Below, piece by piece: positions 1 through 7,541 of a stretch of DNA of 64,000 nt. The stretch is from the NCBI RefSeq assembly GCF_030817415.1, contig NZ_JAUSZI010000002.1:3100001-3164000 (forward strand), in the 5' to 3' direction. Each line of letters opens with the position of its first letter. Position 1 is the first letter of the stretch. The translations under genes and the position numbers were made by a program. This DNA is from Streptomyces umbrinus (lineage in GTDB: Bacteria > Actinomycetota > Actinomycetes > Streptomycetales > Streptomycetaceae). The notes beneath the pieces are model-generated. The model saw only the letters and a list, made by a program, of their open reading frames with translations, did not search any database and was not told the origin of the DNA.

Positions 1-1577
1 TCGACCAGCCTCCCCTCGACCCGGCCCCGGACACCGCGGCCCGCCTCGGCGCTGAACTCCCCCACGTCCGGCAACGGCCGCTCGGGCAGGGTCCGTTGCG
101 CGTACGAGACGATCGCGCGCCCCAGCGGATGTTCGGAGCCCTGTTCCACCGCACCGGCCAGCCGCAGCACCGCCTCCCGCCCGAGTCCGCCGGGCACTGC
201 GGTGACCCGGGCGACGCTCATGTGGCCGGAGGTGAGGGTGCCGGTCTTGTCGAGTACGACCGTGTCGATGTGCTGGAGCGACTCCAGGGCCTGCGGTCCG
301 CGGACCAGGACGCCCAGTTGGGCGCCACGCCCGGTGGCGGCCATGAGCGCGGTCGGTGTCGCCAGACCCAGCGCGCAGGGACAGGCCACGACCAGTACCG
401 CCACGCAAGCGGTGACCGCCGCCTGCGGATCGGCTCCCGCACCGAGCCAGAACCCGAGCACGGTCACGGCGAGCGCCAGCACCACGGGCACGAACACCCC
501 GGCCACCGCGTCGGCCAGCCGCTGGGCGCGCGCCTTTCCCGCCTGAGCATCCGTCACTAGCTTGGTGATACGGGCGAGTTGGGTGTCGGCGCCGACCGCC
601 GTGGCCCGTACGAGCAGCAGCCCGCCCGCGTTGACGGCCCCGCCCACCACCGCCGAGCCCGGGCCGACCTCGACCGGCTCGCTCTCACCCGTGACCAGGG
701 ACAGGTCCACGGCGGAACTGCCCTCCGTCACCTCCCCATCGGTGGCGACCCGCTCTCCGGGACGTACGACGAAGACGTGCCCAGTCCTCAACTGCTCGAC
801 GGGCAGCAGCCGTTCGGAGCCGCCCTGGCGTACCGAGACCTCCTTGGCGGCGAGTTGGGCGAGCGACCGCAGTGCCGCCCCTGTCCCGTGCCGGGCCCGC
901 GCCTCCAGGAAGCGCCCGGCCAGCACGAACAGCGGTACTCCCACGGCCGCTTCGAGATAGATGTGCGCGGCGCCCTCCGACGCCGAGGGCAGCAGACTGA
1001 ACGGCATCCGCATCCCGGGATCGCCCGCGCCCCCGAGGAAGAGCGCGTACGCCGACCAGGAGAAGGACGCCACCACGCCCAGGGAGACCAGCGTGTCCAT
1101 GGTCGCCGTCGAGTGCCGCAGCCCGCGCAACGCCCGTACGTGGAAGGGCCAAGAACTCCAGACCGCGACCGGGGCGGCCAGTACGAAGCACAGCCACTGC
1201 CAGTTGCGGAACTGCCAGGCGGGCACCATCGACAGGGCGAGCACCGGCACGGCGAGCAGCGCCGTGACCGTCAGCCGTTCGCGCTCCTGCCGGGCGTCTT
1301 CGGGCTCGTCCTCGCTCTCGCCCCCACCTTCCGGCTGCTCGGGAGGGGCCGGGAGGGCGGCCGTGTATCCCGCCTTCTCGACCATGGCGACGAGTTCCTC
1401 GGGAGGGACATGGGCCGGATGGCTCACCCGGGCCCGCCCGGTGGCCAGGTTGACGGTCGCGGTGACGCCGTCCAGCTTGGCCAGCTTCTTCTCGACACGG
1501 TTCACGCAGGCCGCGCAGGTCATCCCGCCGACGGTCAGGTCGGTCGTCACGACGACGGCCACCGGTTCGGCACTCAT
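1..1577 (-). CDS. copA: Copper-translocating P1B-type ATPase, C-terminus cut off
   Basis: Membrane pump that uses ATP to export copper (Cu+) from the cytoplasm. The frame starts with ATG at 1577 and runs off the left edge, giving about 525 of an expected 750 residues. Seen in order: an N-terminal heavy-metal-associated domain with GMTCAAC near residue 19, membrane segments, the actuator TGES motif, the ion-binding CPC motif (VACPCALG) near residue 398, and the phosphorylation motif DKTGT near residue 442. The nucleotide-binding HP motif (SEHPLG) is also present; the last part of the P-domain and the final helices lie outside. The start codon overlaps the stop of the upstream membrane protein as ATGA, so the two are probably co-translated. 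CPC-type ATPases of this form are usually Cu+ exporters; silver is possible. Confidence 0.93.
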   Translation of the reverse strand, partial: MSAEPVAVVVTTDLTVGGMTCAACVNRVEKKLAKLDGVTATVNLATGRARVSHPAHVPPEELVAMVEKAGYTAALPAPPEQPEGGGESEDEPEDARQERERLTVTALLAVPVLALSMVPAWQFRNWQWLCFVLAAPVAVWSSWPFHVRALRGLRHSTATMDTLVSLGVVASFSWSAYALFLGGAGDPGMRMPFSLLPSASEGAAHIYLEAAVGVPLFVLAGRFLEARARHGTGAALRSLAQLAAKEVSVRQGGSERLLPVEQLRTGHVFVVRPGERVATDGEVTEGSSAVDLSLVTGESEPVEVGPGSAVVGGAVNAGGLLLVRATAVGADTQLARITKLVTDAQAGKARAQRLADAVAGVFVPVVLALAVTVLGFWLGAGADPQAAVTACVAVLVVACPCALGLATPTALMAATGRGAQLGVLVRGPQALESLQHIDTVVLDKTGTLTSGHMSVARVTAVPGGLGREAVLRLAGAVEQGSEHPLGRAIVSYAQRTLPERPLPDVGEFSAEAGRGVRGRVEGRLV

Positions 1578-1891
1578 CGGCCGCCGCTCCCGTGCGTGTC
1601 TCCCATGTCCATGTCCATGCCGCCCCCGCCGCTGTCGCCGCCTCCGTCACCGCCGCCGTCTCCGTCACGGCTCGTTCCGGTCTCGTGCATGCCGGGTGCC
1701 ACGGGACCGACGGCGGCACCGGCCACGTACGACGCCACGAACATGAGCGCGAGCAGGAGCAGGAAGCCGCACAGCGCGGGCGGCGGCACCGGCTTCCGCA
1801 GCGCCGCGACTGGGGCCGCGTTCATGCCGGCACCCGCACTCGTGCCCGCGTCCGCGTCCGCGTCCGGGGAGGATTGTCGGGACTCGCCCAT
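1574..1891 (-). CDS. Small single-pass membrane protein coupled to the copper ATPase
   Basis: A 105-residue protein of unknown function. A central hydrophobic segment (LCGFLLLLALMFVASYVAGA, about residues 41-60) should span the membrane. The C-terminal tail is glycine/aspartate-rich and ends with alternating Met-Asp plus a His (MDMDMGDTH), a composition that could bind copper or silver. Its TGA overlaps the ATG of the copper ATPase by four bases, so the pair is likely translated together. I infer a metal-chaperone or accessory role from context only; I do not recognise a named family. An internal Met at residue 23 is an alternative start. Confidence 0.7.
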   Translation of the reverse strand: MGESRQSSPDADADAGTSAGAGMNAAPVAALRKPVPPPALCGFLLLLALMFVASYVAGAAVGPVAPGMHETGTSRDGDGGGDGGGDSGGGGMDMDMGDTHGSGGR

Positions 1892-1992
1892 TCCGGTTCT
1901 CCAGATCGCACGGCGTCGGCCGGTCCGGGCCGTGACGGTCCAGAAGTCGGGCGCGCACCCCTATGAGTTCCGGCGAGGGCCTGTGGCGTACG

Positions 1993-2269
1993 TCACTCGG
2001 GCAGTGCCGTCACCGCTCCTGGCCGGTGCGGCATCCGTACGTCGACCCCGGTGAGCGCCAACGCCAGCGGTCCCGGCGCCAGGAACGCCAGCGGCAGCAG
2101 CATCCAGGCGCACAACGCGGCCGCCGCGACGGCGAGCAGGACGGGACCCCTGCCGCCCACGTCCCGTACGGAGTCCCGGGCGGCCCCGCCCACCGCCGCC
2201 CGCCAGTCTGTGAGCGACTCGGGGCGCCCGCAGGCGCGAAGGCCCACGACGGCCGCGTACACGCCGATG
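1993..2269 (-). pseudogene. C-terminal fragment of an integral membrane protein
   Basis: In one minus-strand frame this reads as the tail of a membrane protein with a helix around LLAVAAAALCAWMLLPLAFL, ending at a normal stop. It has no start of its own and joins abruptly, in a different frame, to the solute-binding-protein remnant just upstream at about 2270. The helix and the ending resemble YesL/DUF624-type proteins that often sit at the end of sugar ABC operons, but that match is a guess. It looks like one flank of an internal deletion. Confidence 0.5.
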
Positions 2270-2491
2270 GTCTACGGCCTCCTGGGTTCGGGCCGCCCTG
2301 TCCGGGTTGCCCCACCAGGTGTAGCGCGGCGAGACCGTGCCGCCTGCGCTGGTCGACTCGCCCGTGTCCGAGCAGGCGGCGAGTGCCGCTGCCGCTGCGC
2401 AGAGCGCGAGGGCCGCCGCCGTCGTGCGGGACGGCCGGGACTTGGCTGTCCTGCGGGGCGGCCAGGACTTCCTTGTCCTGTTTCCGGGCAT
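2270..2491 (-). pseudogene. N-terminal remnant of a sugar-binding lipoprotein
   Basis: The frame opens with ATG at 2491 behind a good ribosome site (AGAGGTGA, about 7 bases away). It encodes a lipoprotein signal peptide ending in the lipobox LAAC, then the typical start of an extracellular sugar-binding protein (RYTWWGNPDRAARTQEA). After about 74 residues the similarity stops and the frame runs on to 1961 with unrelated arginine/glycine-rich sequence. Complete family members are about 430 residues. Promoter region, operator and start are intact, but the body of the gene and presumably the permeases are gone. It may still produce a short useless lipoprotein. Confidence 0.72.
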
Positions 2492-2511
2492 GAGTGGGTC
2501 ACCTCTTTCGC

Positions 2512-2526
2512 TAGAAAGCGCTTCCA
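2512..2526. promoter_or_regulatory. LacI-family operator between divergent genes
   Basis: The sequence TAGAAAGCGCTTCCA is close to the classical LacI/CcpA-type palindrome GGAAGCGCTTTC. It lies 21 bases upstream of the start of the solute-binding-protein remnant and 32 bases upstream of the oxidoreductase start, so one repressor could control both directions. No LacI gene is adjacent, so the regulator would act from elsewhere. Confidence 0.7.
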
Positions 2527-2557
2527 CCCCGGTGATACGACCCTAGGGAAGGTCCTG

Positions 2558-4012
2558 ATGTCAGAACAAGATCCGTGCATCGCTTCTGTCACGCCCGGCG
2601 CTGCTGGCTCGTCCGTTGCTGCTGGCTCGCCCGTTGCTTCTGGTTCACCCGTTGCTTCTGGCTCGTCCGTTGCGGAGAGGCGTCGTTGTGCCGTGGTGGG
2701 GTTGGGTGCTCGTGCTCGGATGTTTACCGAGGCGATCACCGGGCCGTACTCGGACCGGATCGAGTTGGTGGGCTTCTGTGACGTCAACGCCCGTCGTATG
2801 GCCGTCCACAACGGGTGGATCGCGGACGGTCATCCTGGGCGGGGGACCGTGGCGGCCTACGCCGCCGAGGACTTCGACGTGATGCTTCGGCGGGAGCGGG
2901 TGGACCTTGTCGTGGTGTGCAGTGTCGACCGCACCCACGACGACTACATCGTGCGGGCGCTGGAGGCGGGGTGCGATGTCGTCACGGAGAAGCCGATGAC
3001 CACGGACGCCGACAAGGCCCGCCGCATTCTCGATGCCCGGCGGCGGACCGGGGGTGAGGTGCGGGTCGCCTTCAACTACCGCTACAACCCTGTGCATTCG
3101 GCCGTACGGGAAGTCATCGCGGGCGGGGAGATCGGTGAGGTCGGGTCTGTGCACTTCGAGTGGCTGCTCGATCTGCGGCACGGTGCGGACTACTTCCGGC
3201 GGTGGCACCGGGACAAGGCCAACTCCGGTGGGCTGATGGTGCACAAGGCCACGCATCACTTCGATCTCGTCAACTGGTGGTTGGGTACGGAGCCGGAGAC
3301 CGTGTTCGCGCAGGGTGGGCTGTTCTTCTACGGCGAGGAGGCCGGGCGGCGGCGGGGGCTCGCGCGGCCCTACGCCCGGGCCCATGGCGCCCCTTCGGCG
3401 CAGGACGACCCCTTCGCGGTGCGGCTTGCGGACTCCGAGGTGCTGAGTGCGCTCTATCTGGACGCGGAGGCGGAGGACGGGTATCACCGCGACCAGAACG
3501 TGTTCGGGCCCGGCGTGAGCATCGAGGACGACATGGCTGTGCTTGTGCGGTATGCGTCTGGGGCCTCGCTGACCTATCACCTGACTGCCTATTCGCCCTG
3601 GGAGGGGTATCGCGTCGCCTTCAACGGGAGCGAGGGGCGGTTGGAGTTGCTGGTGGAGGAGTCGACGTGGACTCGGTCCTCGGTGCGGGGCGATGGTGCG
3701 AGTCCTGTTATGCACGGGGCGACTGTGGGGGATGAGGTCGGGCGTACGGAGTTGTTGGTGCGGCGGTTCTGGGAGCCTGCGCGTGTGGTGAAGGTCGGGA
3801 GCGGGGAGGGTGAGGCTTCGGCTGAGGGTGGACATGGGGGTGGGGATGTGCGGATGCTGGCCGATCTGTTCGGGGATCGGTCCGGCGGGGATGCCCTGGG
3901 GCGGGCTGCCGACGCGGTTGACGGGGCGAGGTCGTTGGTTACCGGGCTGGCCGCCAATGAGTCGTTCGTGACCGGGCTGCCTGTTCGGGTGCGGGATCTG
4001 TTGGACGTTTGA
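2558..4012 (+). CDS. Gfo/Idh/MocA family oxidoreductase
   Basis: NAD(P)-dependent sugar or inositol-type dehydrogenase, 484 residues, probably cytoplasmic. The Rossmann nucleotide-binding motif follows AVVGLGARARMF near residue 45 and the family EKP motif (VVTEKPMTTD) is near residue 144. The C-terminal alpha/beta domain is complete. I chose ATG 2558 because AGGGAAGG precedes it and because upstream sequence in this frame lacks coding character. Residues 16-39 are four hexapeptide repeats encoded by 18-bp DNA repeats, an unusual low-complexity insert before the Rossmann fold. It is divergent from a degraded sugar-transport operon and shares its LacI-type operator, which suggests a role in use of that sugar. 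The substrate cannot be read from the sequence. Confidence 0.88.
   Translation: MSEQDPCIASVTPGAAGSSVAAGSPVASGSPVASGSSVAERRRCAVVGLGARARMFTEAITGPYSDRIELVGFCDVNARRMAVHNGWIADGHPGRGTVAAYAAEDFDVMLRRERVDLVVVCSVDRTHDDYIVRALEAGCDVVTEKPMTTDADKARRILDARRRTGGEVRVAFNYRYNPVHSAVREVIAGGEIGEVGSVHFEWLLDLRHGADYFRRWHRDKANSGGLMVHKATHHFDLVNWWLGTEPETVFAQGGLFFYGEEAGRRRGLARPYARAHGAPSAQDDPFAVRLADSEVLSALYLDAEAEDGYHRDQNVFGPGVSIEDDMAVLVRYASGASLTYHLTAYSPWEGYRVAFNGSEGRLELLVEESTWTRSSVRGDGASPVMHGATVGDEVGRTELLVRRFWEPARVVKVGSGEGEASAEGGHGGGDVRMLADLFGDRSGGDALGRAADAVDGARSLVTGLAANESFVTGLPVRVRDLLDV
2603..2674 (+). repeat. Four 18-bp tandem repeats inside the oxidoreductase gene
   Basis: Four consecutive 18-bp units encode (A/S)-G-S-(S/P)-V-A. 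The repeat keeps the reading frame and forms a flexible linker before the nucleotide-binding domain. Slippage at this site could change linker length in multiples of six residues. Confidence 0.9.
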
Positions 4013-4016
4013 GGGC

Positions 4017-4060
4017 GTCGGTTCGGCCTGCCTCACCAGTCGGTTCGGCCTACCTCACCA
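4017..4060 (+). repeat. 22-bp tandem duplication between convergent genes
   Basis: Two copies (4017-4038 and 4039-4060) of a 22-bp unit beginning GTCGGTTCGGCCT, differing by one base. The second copy contains the stop codon of the cytochrome P450 gene on the minus strand. No strong terminator hairpin is obvious here. Confidence 0.85.
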
Positions 4061-5281
4061 AGTGACGTGCAGGGTCTGGGGTGAGCGGTGGATCAGGGTC
4101 GGGCGCATGGTGACCGGGTGGTCGTCTGCCAGGCGGAGGGTGGGGAAGCGGGTCGTCAACTGCTCCAGGGTCAGGCGGAGTTGCTCTCTCGCCAATTGGG
4201 ATCCTGGGCACGTGTGCACCCCTAGGCCGAATGCCACGTGGCGGCCCGGGGTGCGGGTGATGTCGAACTCGTCCGGGCGGGGGTGGCGGGATCCGTCGCG
4301 GTTCGCCGCACCGAATGCCACGAACACCGTTGAGCCGGTGGGGAGTTCTGTGCCTGCGAGGGTGATCGCGCGGGTGGTGGTTCGGCGGAAGCCCTGTAGT
4401 GCCGTGTCGTAGCGGGCCGCCTCTTCTATGGCCGCGGGGATTCGGTTCGGCTCTGCGCAGAGGAGGTTCCACTGGGGCGGGTGGCGGAGGAGGTGCAGAA
4501 CCGTCGTGCCGATCAGGGCTGTGGTGGTGAGGTGGCCTGCCAGGAGGAAGTTCTGCAGATGGGCCACCAGTTCGTGGCGTTGGTCGAGTGTCAGGTCGGT
4601 TGCGGGTGGGGGTTGGGGTGTGAGGGAGGTGATCAGTTCTGTGCAGAGGTCGTTCTGGGGGTTCTTGCTGCGGACGCGGGCGAAAGCGTCGAGTGCCTGC
4701 TGCATTGCCACGACGTCCTGGGCTGCTTCTACTTGTTCGGCCTCCGACATGGGGCGGAAGAGCAGTTCCTCTGCTCGGTAGCCGCCGTGTACGGCCTGGG
4801 GGACGTCCTTGGGGTCCAGGCCTACGATCCTGCCGATCACTTCGCCCGGGAGGCGTTGGGCGTACGCCGCCATCAGGTCTGCGTGGCCCTTCTCGGCGAA
4901 GGCGTCGATCAGGGCCGATGCTCGTTCCGCGGCGTACGGGAGTACGGCGGCGACCTTGGCGGGTGACAGGCCTCGTACGATCGGGGCGCGTAGGCGTTGG
5001 TGGTGGGAGCCGTCGGCTGTGACGACCACGGGGCGGCCGCCGAAGCCGCCGCCCAGGACCGCGAGGGCGGCGGGGGCCGGCATCACGTCCGGGCGCAGCG
5101 CGTTAGCCGAGGAGAAGTCGTCCGGGCGGCGGAGGATCTCCCTGACGTCCTCGTCCCTGGCTGCCAGCCAGGCGTCCAGTTCCGGGATGAACGTCAGGCC
5201 TTTGGCCCGCCTTGCGCGCTCGTAGTGGGGGTACGGGTTGCGTTGCAACTCGTCGAGTCTGCCGTGCAGTTCACGGTCCAC
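4055..5281 (-). CDS. Cytochrome P450
   Basis: Bacterial soluble P450 monooxygenase of about 408 residues when started at GTG 5281. Key motifs: I-helix FLLAGHLTTTALIG near residue 250, ExxR as EAAR near 289, and the haem-binding loop FGLGVHTCPG with the cysteine ligand near 356. In the I-helix the usual acid of AGx(D/E)T is leucine, which may alter oxygen activation. An in-frame ATG at 5383 exists but lies inside a dispersed inverted-repeat element, and its first residues recur out of context at the second copy of that element, so I reject it as the start. Neither start has a strong ribosome site. The gene diverges from an SRPBCC protein. No ferredoxin partner is adjacent and the substrate is unknown. 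Confidence 0.9.
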   Translation of the reverse strand: MDRELHGRLDELQRNPYPHYERARRAKGLTFIPELDAWLAARDEDVREILRRPDDFSSANALRPDVMPAPAALAVLGGGFGGRPVVVTADGSHHQRLRAPIVRGLSPAKVAAVLPYAAERASALIDAFAEKGHADLMAAYAQRLPGEVIGRIVGLDPKDVPQAVHGGYRAEELLFRPMSEAEQVEAAQDVVAMQQALDAFARVRSKNPQNDLCTELITSLTPQPPPATDLTLDQRHELVAHLQNFLLAGHLTTTALIGTTVLHLLRHPPQWNLLCAEPNRIPAAIEEAARYDTALQGFRRTTTRAITLAGTELPTGSTVFVAFGAANRDGSRHPRPDEFDITRTPGRHVAFGLGVHTCPGSQLAREQLRLTLEQLTTRFPTLRLADDHPVTMRPTLIHRSPQTLHVTW

Positions 5282-5330
5282 GGGGTCATGGTGCCGGATG
5301 GGGTGGGGTGTGGGTAGGGCGCTTCTGGTC

Positions 5331-5482
5331 CGGTGGGTGGGGCGGGGCCGTGCCGGTATGTCACGTTCGCGACTGCTGGGCATACTGCCCTGAGATTCAT
5401 TGGTGGACGTTGCCAGCGGGAGCTGTACGTCGCGAACGTTGACACACCGGCACGGCCCCGCCCCGCGCGCGTCGGCGTCTGC
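5331..5482. repeat. Large inverted-repeat element, copy A
   Basis: A 35-base left arm (5339-5373) pairs with a 36-base right arm (5429-5464), with one mismatch and one bulged base, around a 55-base spacer. The arms carry GTCACGTTCGCGAC and GTCGCGAACGTTGAC. Flanking bases (CGGTGGGT on the left, GTCGGCGTCTGC on the right) are also shared with the second copy at 41425-41577. The spacer holds a small hairpin, GGGC-ATACT-GCCC. It lies between the divergent P450 and SRPBCC genes. It has no transposase and no clear target duplication. It could be a structured RNA, a palindromic mobile remnant (MITE-like) or a protein-binding site. Confidence 0.9.
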
Positions 5483-5510
5483 TGCGCCATTGAGTGCCTA
5501 CGATCCTGGC

Positions 5511-5951
5511 GTGGTTCAGTTTTGTGTGCGGCGGGACAGTGGCCTCGATGCTGGTGAGGCGTGGCGGCGGCTCACGCTGTGGGAGCGGCATGGGGATGTG
5601 GTGCCGTTGACCCGGATCACTGTTGCCGCGGGGGCGGGGGGTGGGGTGGGATCCGTGTTCGTGGCTCGGACCGGGGTCGGGGCCCTTGCGTTTGATGACC
5701 CCATGGAGGTGGTCCTCTGGCAGCCGCCTCAGGATGGGGGCTCGGGGATGTGTCGGCTCGTCAAGCGGGGTACGTTCGTCACGGGGTGGGCCGAGATCGA
5801 GGTGCATCCGTCTGCGGCTACGGGCACGCGGGTGGTGTGGCGGGAGGAGTTGGTGGTGCGGTTGGCCCCGCGGGCTCTCGATCCCGCTTTGAAGCGGATG
5901 GCTCGGTGGATGTTCGGGCGGGCCGTGGACCAATTGTTGCTGCGTCCCTGA
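5511..5951 (+). CDS. SRPBCC (START-like) family protein
   Basis: A 146-residue protein that looks like the polyketide cyclase/START fold: a helix-grip domain with alternating strands (GVGSVFVARTGVG, RLVKRGTFVTGWAEIEVHP, RVVWREELVVRL) and a long C-terminal helix (ALKRMARWMFGRAVDQLL). Proteins of this fold bind lipids or other hydrophobic ligands; the specific ligand is not visible. GTG 5511 was chosen because the earlier in-frame sequence belongs to the inverted-repeat element. No good ribosome site is evident. It is divergent from the P450, an arrangement that hints at, but does not prove, shared metabolism. Confidence 0.75.
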   Translation: MVQFCVRRDSGLDAGEAWRRLTLWERHGDVVPLTRITVAAGAGGGVGSVFVARTGVGALAFDDPMEVVLWQPPQDGGSGMCRLVKRGTFVTGWAEIEVHPSAATGTRVVWREELVVRLAPRALDPALKRMARWMFGRAVDQLLLRP

Positions 5952-6080
5952 AGGCTCGTGGAGGGGGGTCACGCCAGTCACCCGGGGCCCAACAGCCAAT
6001 TCGCCTCCCCCCGCCACCACGCCGGCATTACCTCCGGGTCCACCACACGGGCGCGGAGTGGGCCCCCTCGTACGGAGCAT

Positions 6081-6192
6081 AAGGAGGACGTCGTCGCCGG
6101 ACGAGGCGCGCGGCGCCCTCGTGAATGCCTTGGAGGAACTGCTCGACACGACTCGCGAGTTCTCGTTCTTCCTGTCGCCGGCGACTTCGTAA
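6081..6192 (+). pseudogene. Possible gene fragment in the 5952-6234 gap
   Basis: The 283-bp gap after the SRPBCC gene contains one stretch with coding-like GC3, reading DEARGALVNALEELLDTTRE followed by FSFFLSPATS and a TAA at 6190-6192. A strong AAGGAGG lies at 6081-6087 but no ATG, GTG or TTG follows at normal spacing; the first GTG is at 6121. It may be the tail of a lost gene or a very small gene with a non-standard start. The rest of the gap shows nothing I can assign. Confidence 0.25.
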
Positions 6193-6234
6193 GCCCTCAG
6201 GTCACCGATCCAACCGGCCCGGCAGGCGGAGCCG

Positions 6235-6771
6235 TTACGGAAGTCCCGGTGGGAGGGTGCCGGGCAGCGCGTCGTATTTCATGAACGCCTCCCGGCTGTC
6301 CGAGACGAAGGGCCACTGCCACAGTCTCTGTCGCAGCTCGACCTCGGGCAGCCAGTCGTGCCACGCGATCTCCGACGGGTCCGGCGTGACGTCCCCGTCG
6401 ACGACGGCCTCATCGATGACGGCCTCGTGCACTGCCATCCAGTACGGGCTGATCTCTCCCCGGCAGAGGTACTTGAAGGCGAAGCGGACCGTGGCCCTGA
6501 TTCCGAGTTCCTCCTTGAGCTCCCGGGTCGCCGCCGCCTCGTAGGACTCCCCCACTTCGACGCCTCCGCCCAGCAGCCAGTTGTACCGGCCGGGGAAGCG
6601 TGTGACGTGCTCCGGCCTGCGGTGCACGAGTATGCGTCCCTCGTTGTCGCGGCATACGACCGTGGCCACTCGGTGCAGCCAGCCGCGACGGACGGCTTCG
6701 CCCCGGTCGACGATGCCGAGTACCCGGTCGCGCTCGTCCACGCGTTCCACCGGCTCGTCCGTGAGAGTCAT
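6235..6771 (-). CDS. Nudix hydrolase
   Basis: Hydrolase of nucleoside-diphosphate-linked compounds, 178 residues. The Nudix box is intact: GGGVEVGESYEAAATRELKE then ELG, at about residues 66-90, supplying the metal-binding glutamates. The protein resembles the isopentenyl-diphosphate-isomerase-like/YfcD branch (VHRRPEHVTRFPGRYNWLLG precedes the box). ATG 6771 was preferred over upstream in-frame codons because the conserved domain starts just after it and the upstream part overlaps the divergent promoter region. Its substrate is unknown. Confidence 0.88.
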   Translation of the reverse strand: MTLTDEPVERVDERDRVLGIVDRGEAVRRGWLHRVATVVCRDNEGRILVHRRPEHVTRFPGRYNWLLGGGVEVGESYEAAATRELKEELGIRATVRFAFKYLCRGEISPYWMAVHEAVIDEAVVDGDVTPDPSEIAWHDWLPEVELRQRLWQWPFVSDSREAFMKYDALPGTLPPGLP

Positions 6772-6832
6772 GGGGCCCACCCTGCCAAAAGTCTGTGGAG
6801 TGCGGCCGAGCGGACTTGCGAGACTGGGACCC

Positions 6833-7492
6833 ATGAGCGACATGGAGAGATTCCGTCGGGCCGTGGTCGAGTGGGCGGCCGGTGGGGCGGGGGCGTCGGC
6901 GGCCGGTGAGACCGCGCGGGAGCTGGCGGTCGGGGTCGGGCTGCGTACGGTCGTGCTCGTCGAAGGGGGCAGTGATCAGGTCGCGATCGAGGCGTTGGCC
7001 TCGCGGCGTGGTCGGGATCTGGACAGTGAAGGTGTGTCGGTCGTGCCGCTCGGGGGTGCGACGAGTGTCGGCAGGTTCGTGGATCTGTGTGGGCCGGCGG
7101 GTCTTGGTGTGCGGCTCGCCGGGTTGTGCGATGTCGGGGAGGAGCGCTTCTTCCGGAGGGCGCTGGAGCGGGCCGGGCTCGGTTCCGACATCCCGCCCGA
7201 GGGGCTGGAAGCCCTTGGTTTCTACGTGTGCGACGCGGATCTGGAGGACGAGTTGATCCGGTCCCTGGGCGTCGAAGTCGTGCAGCAGGTCGTGGTGGAT
7301 CAGGGGGAGTCACGGCCGTTCCGTACGTTCCGGAACCAGCCCGCCCAGCGGCAGCGGACCATGGAGCAGCAACTGCGGAGGTTCCTGGGGACGCACAGTG
7401 GTCGCAAGGCCCAGTACGCGCGCGGGATGGTCGAGAGTCTGGATCTGGAGCGGACGCCCCGGCCGTTGGAGCGGCTTCTCGCCCACGTCTGA
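6833..7492 (+). CDS. TOPRIM-domain protein
   Basis: A 219-residue protein with a TOPRIM-like catalytic fold: the glutamate strand-turn VLVEGGSDQVAIEALA at about residues 40-55 and a DxD-type motif in YVCDADLEDELI. Similar actinobacterial proteins are described as TOPRIM nucleotidyl-transferase/hydrolase-domain proteins related to the OLD nuclease C-terminal domain, but here there is no ATPase domain, so the action on DNA is uncertain. ATG 6833 is likely; a second ATG follows three codons later. It is divergent from the Nudix gene, 61 bases apart. Confidence 0.72.
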   Translation: MSDMERFRRAVVEWAAGGAGASAAGETARELAVGVGLRTVVLVEGGSDQVAIEALASRRGRDLDSEGVSVVPLGGATSVGRFVDLCGPAGLGVRLAGLCDVGEERFFRRALERAGLGSDIPPEGLEALGFYVCDADLEDELIRSLGVEVVQQVVVDQGESRPFRTFRNQPAQRQRTMEQQLRRFLGTHSGRKAQYARGMVESLDLERTPRPLERLLAHV

Positions 7493-7541
7493 TCGAACAT
7501 CGGACACGTTTTGCGCCTCGACCGCGGCGCGTGCGCGTGTG

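Noticed and set aside
5281..5383. ATG 5383 as the P450 start
   Set aside because: The added residues lie inside the inverted-repeat element, and nearly the same residues appear in an unrelated place at the second copy near 41.46 kb, so they are a by-product of the repeat.
4055..5951. P450 plus SRPBCC protein as a polyketide biosynthetic cluster
   Set aside because: No synthase, acyl carrier protein or tailoring genes are found near; two genes alone do not make a cluster.
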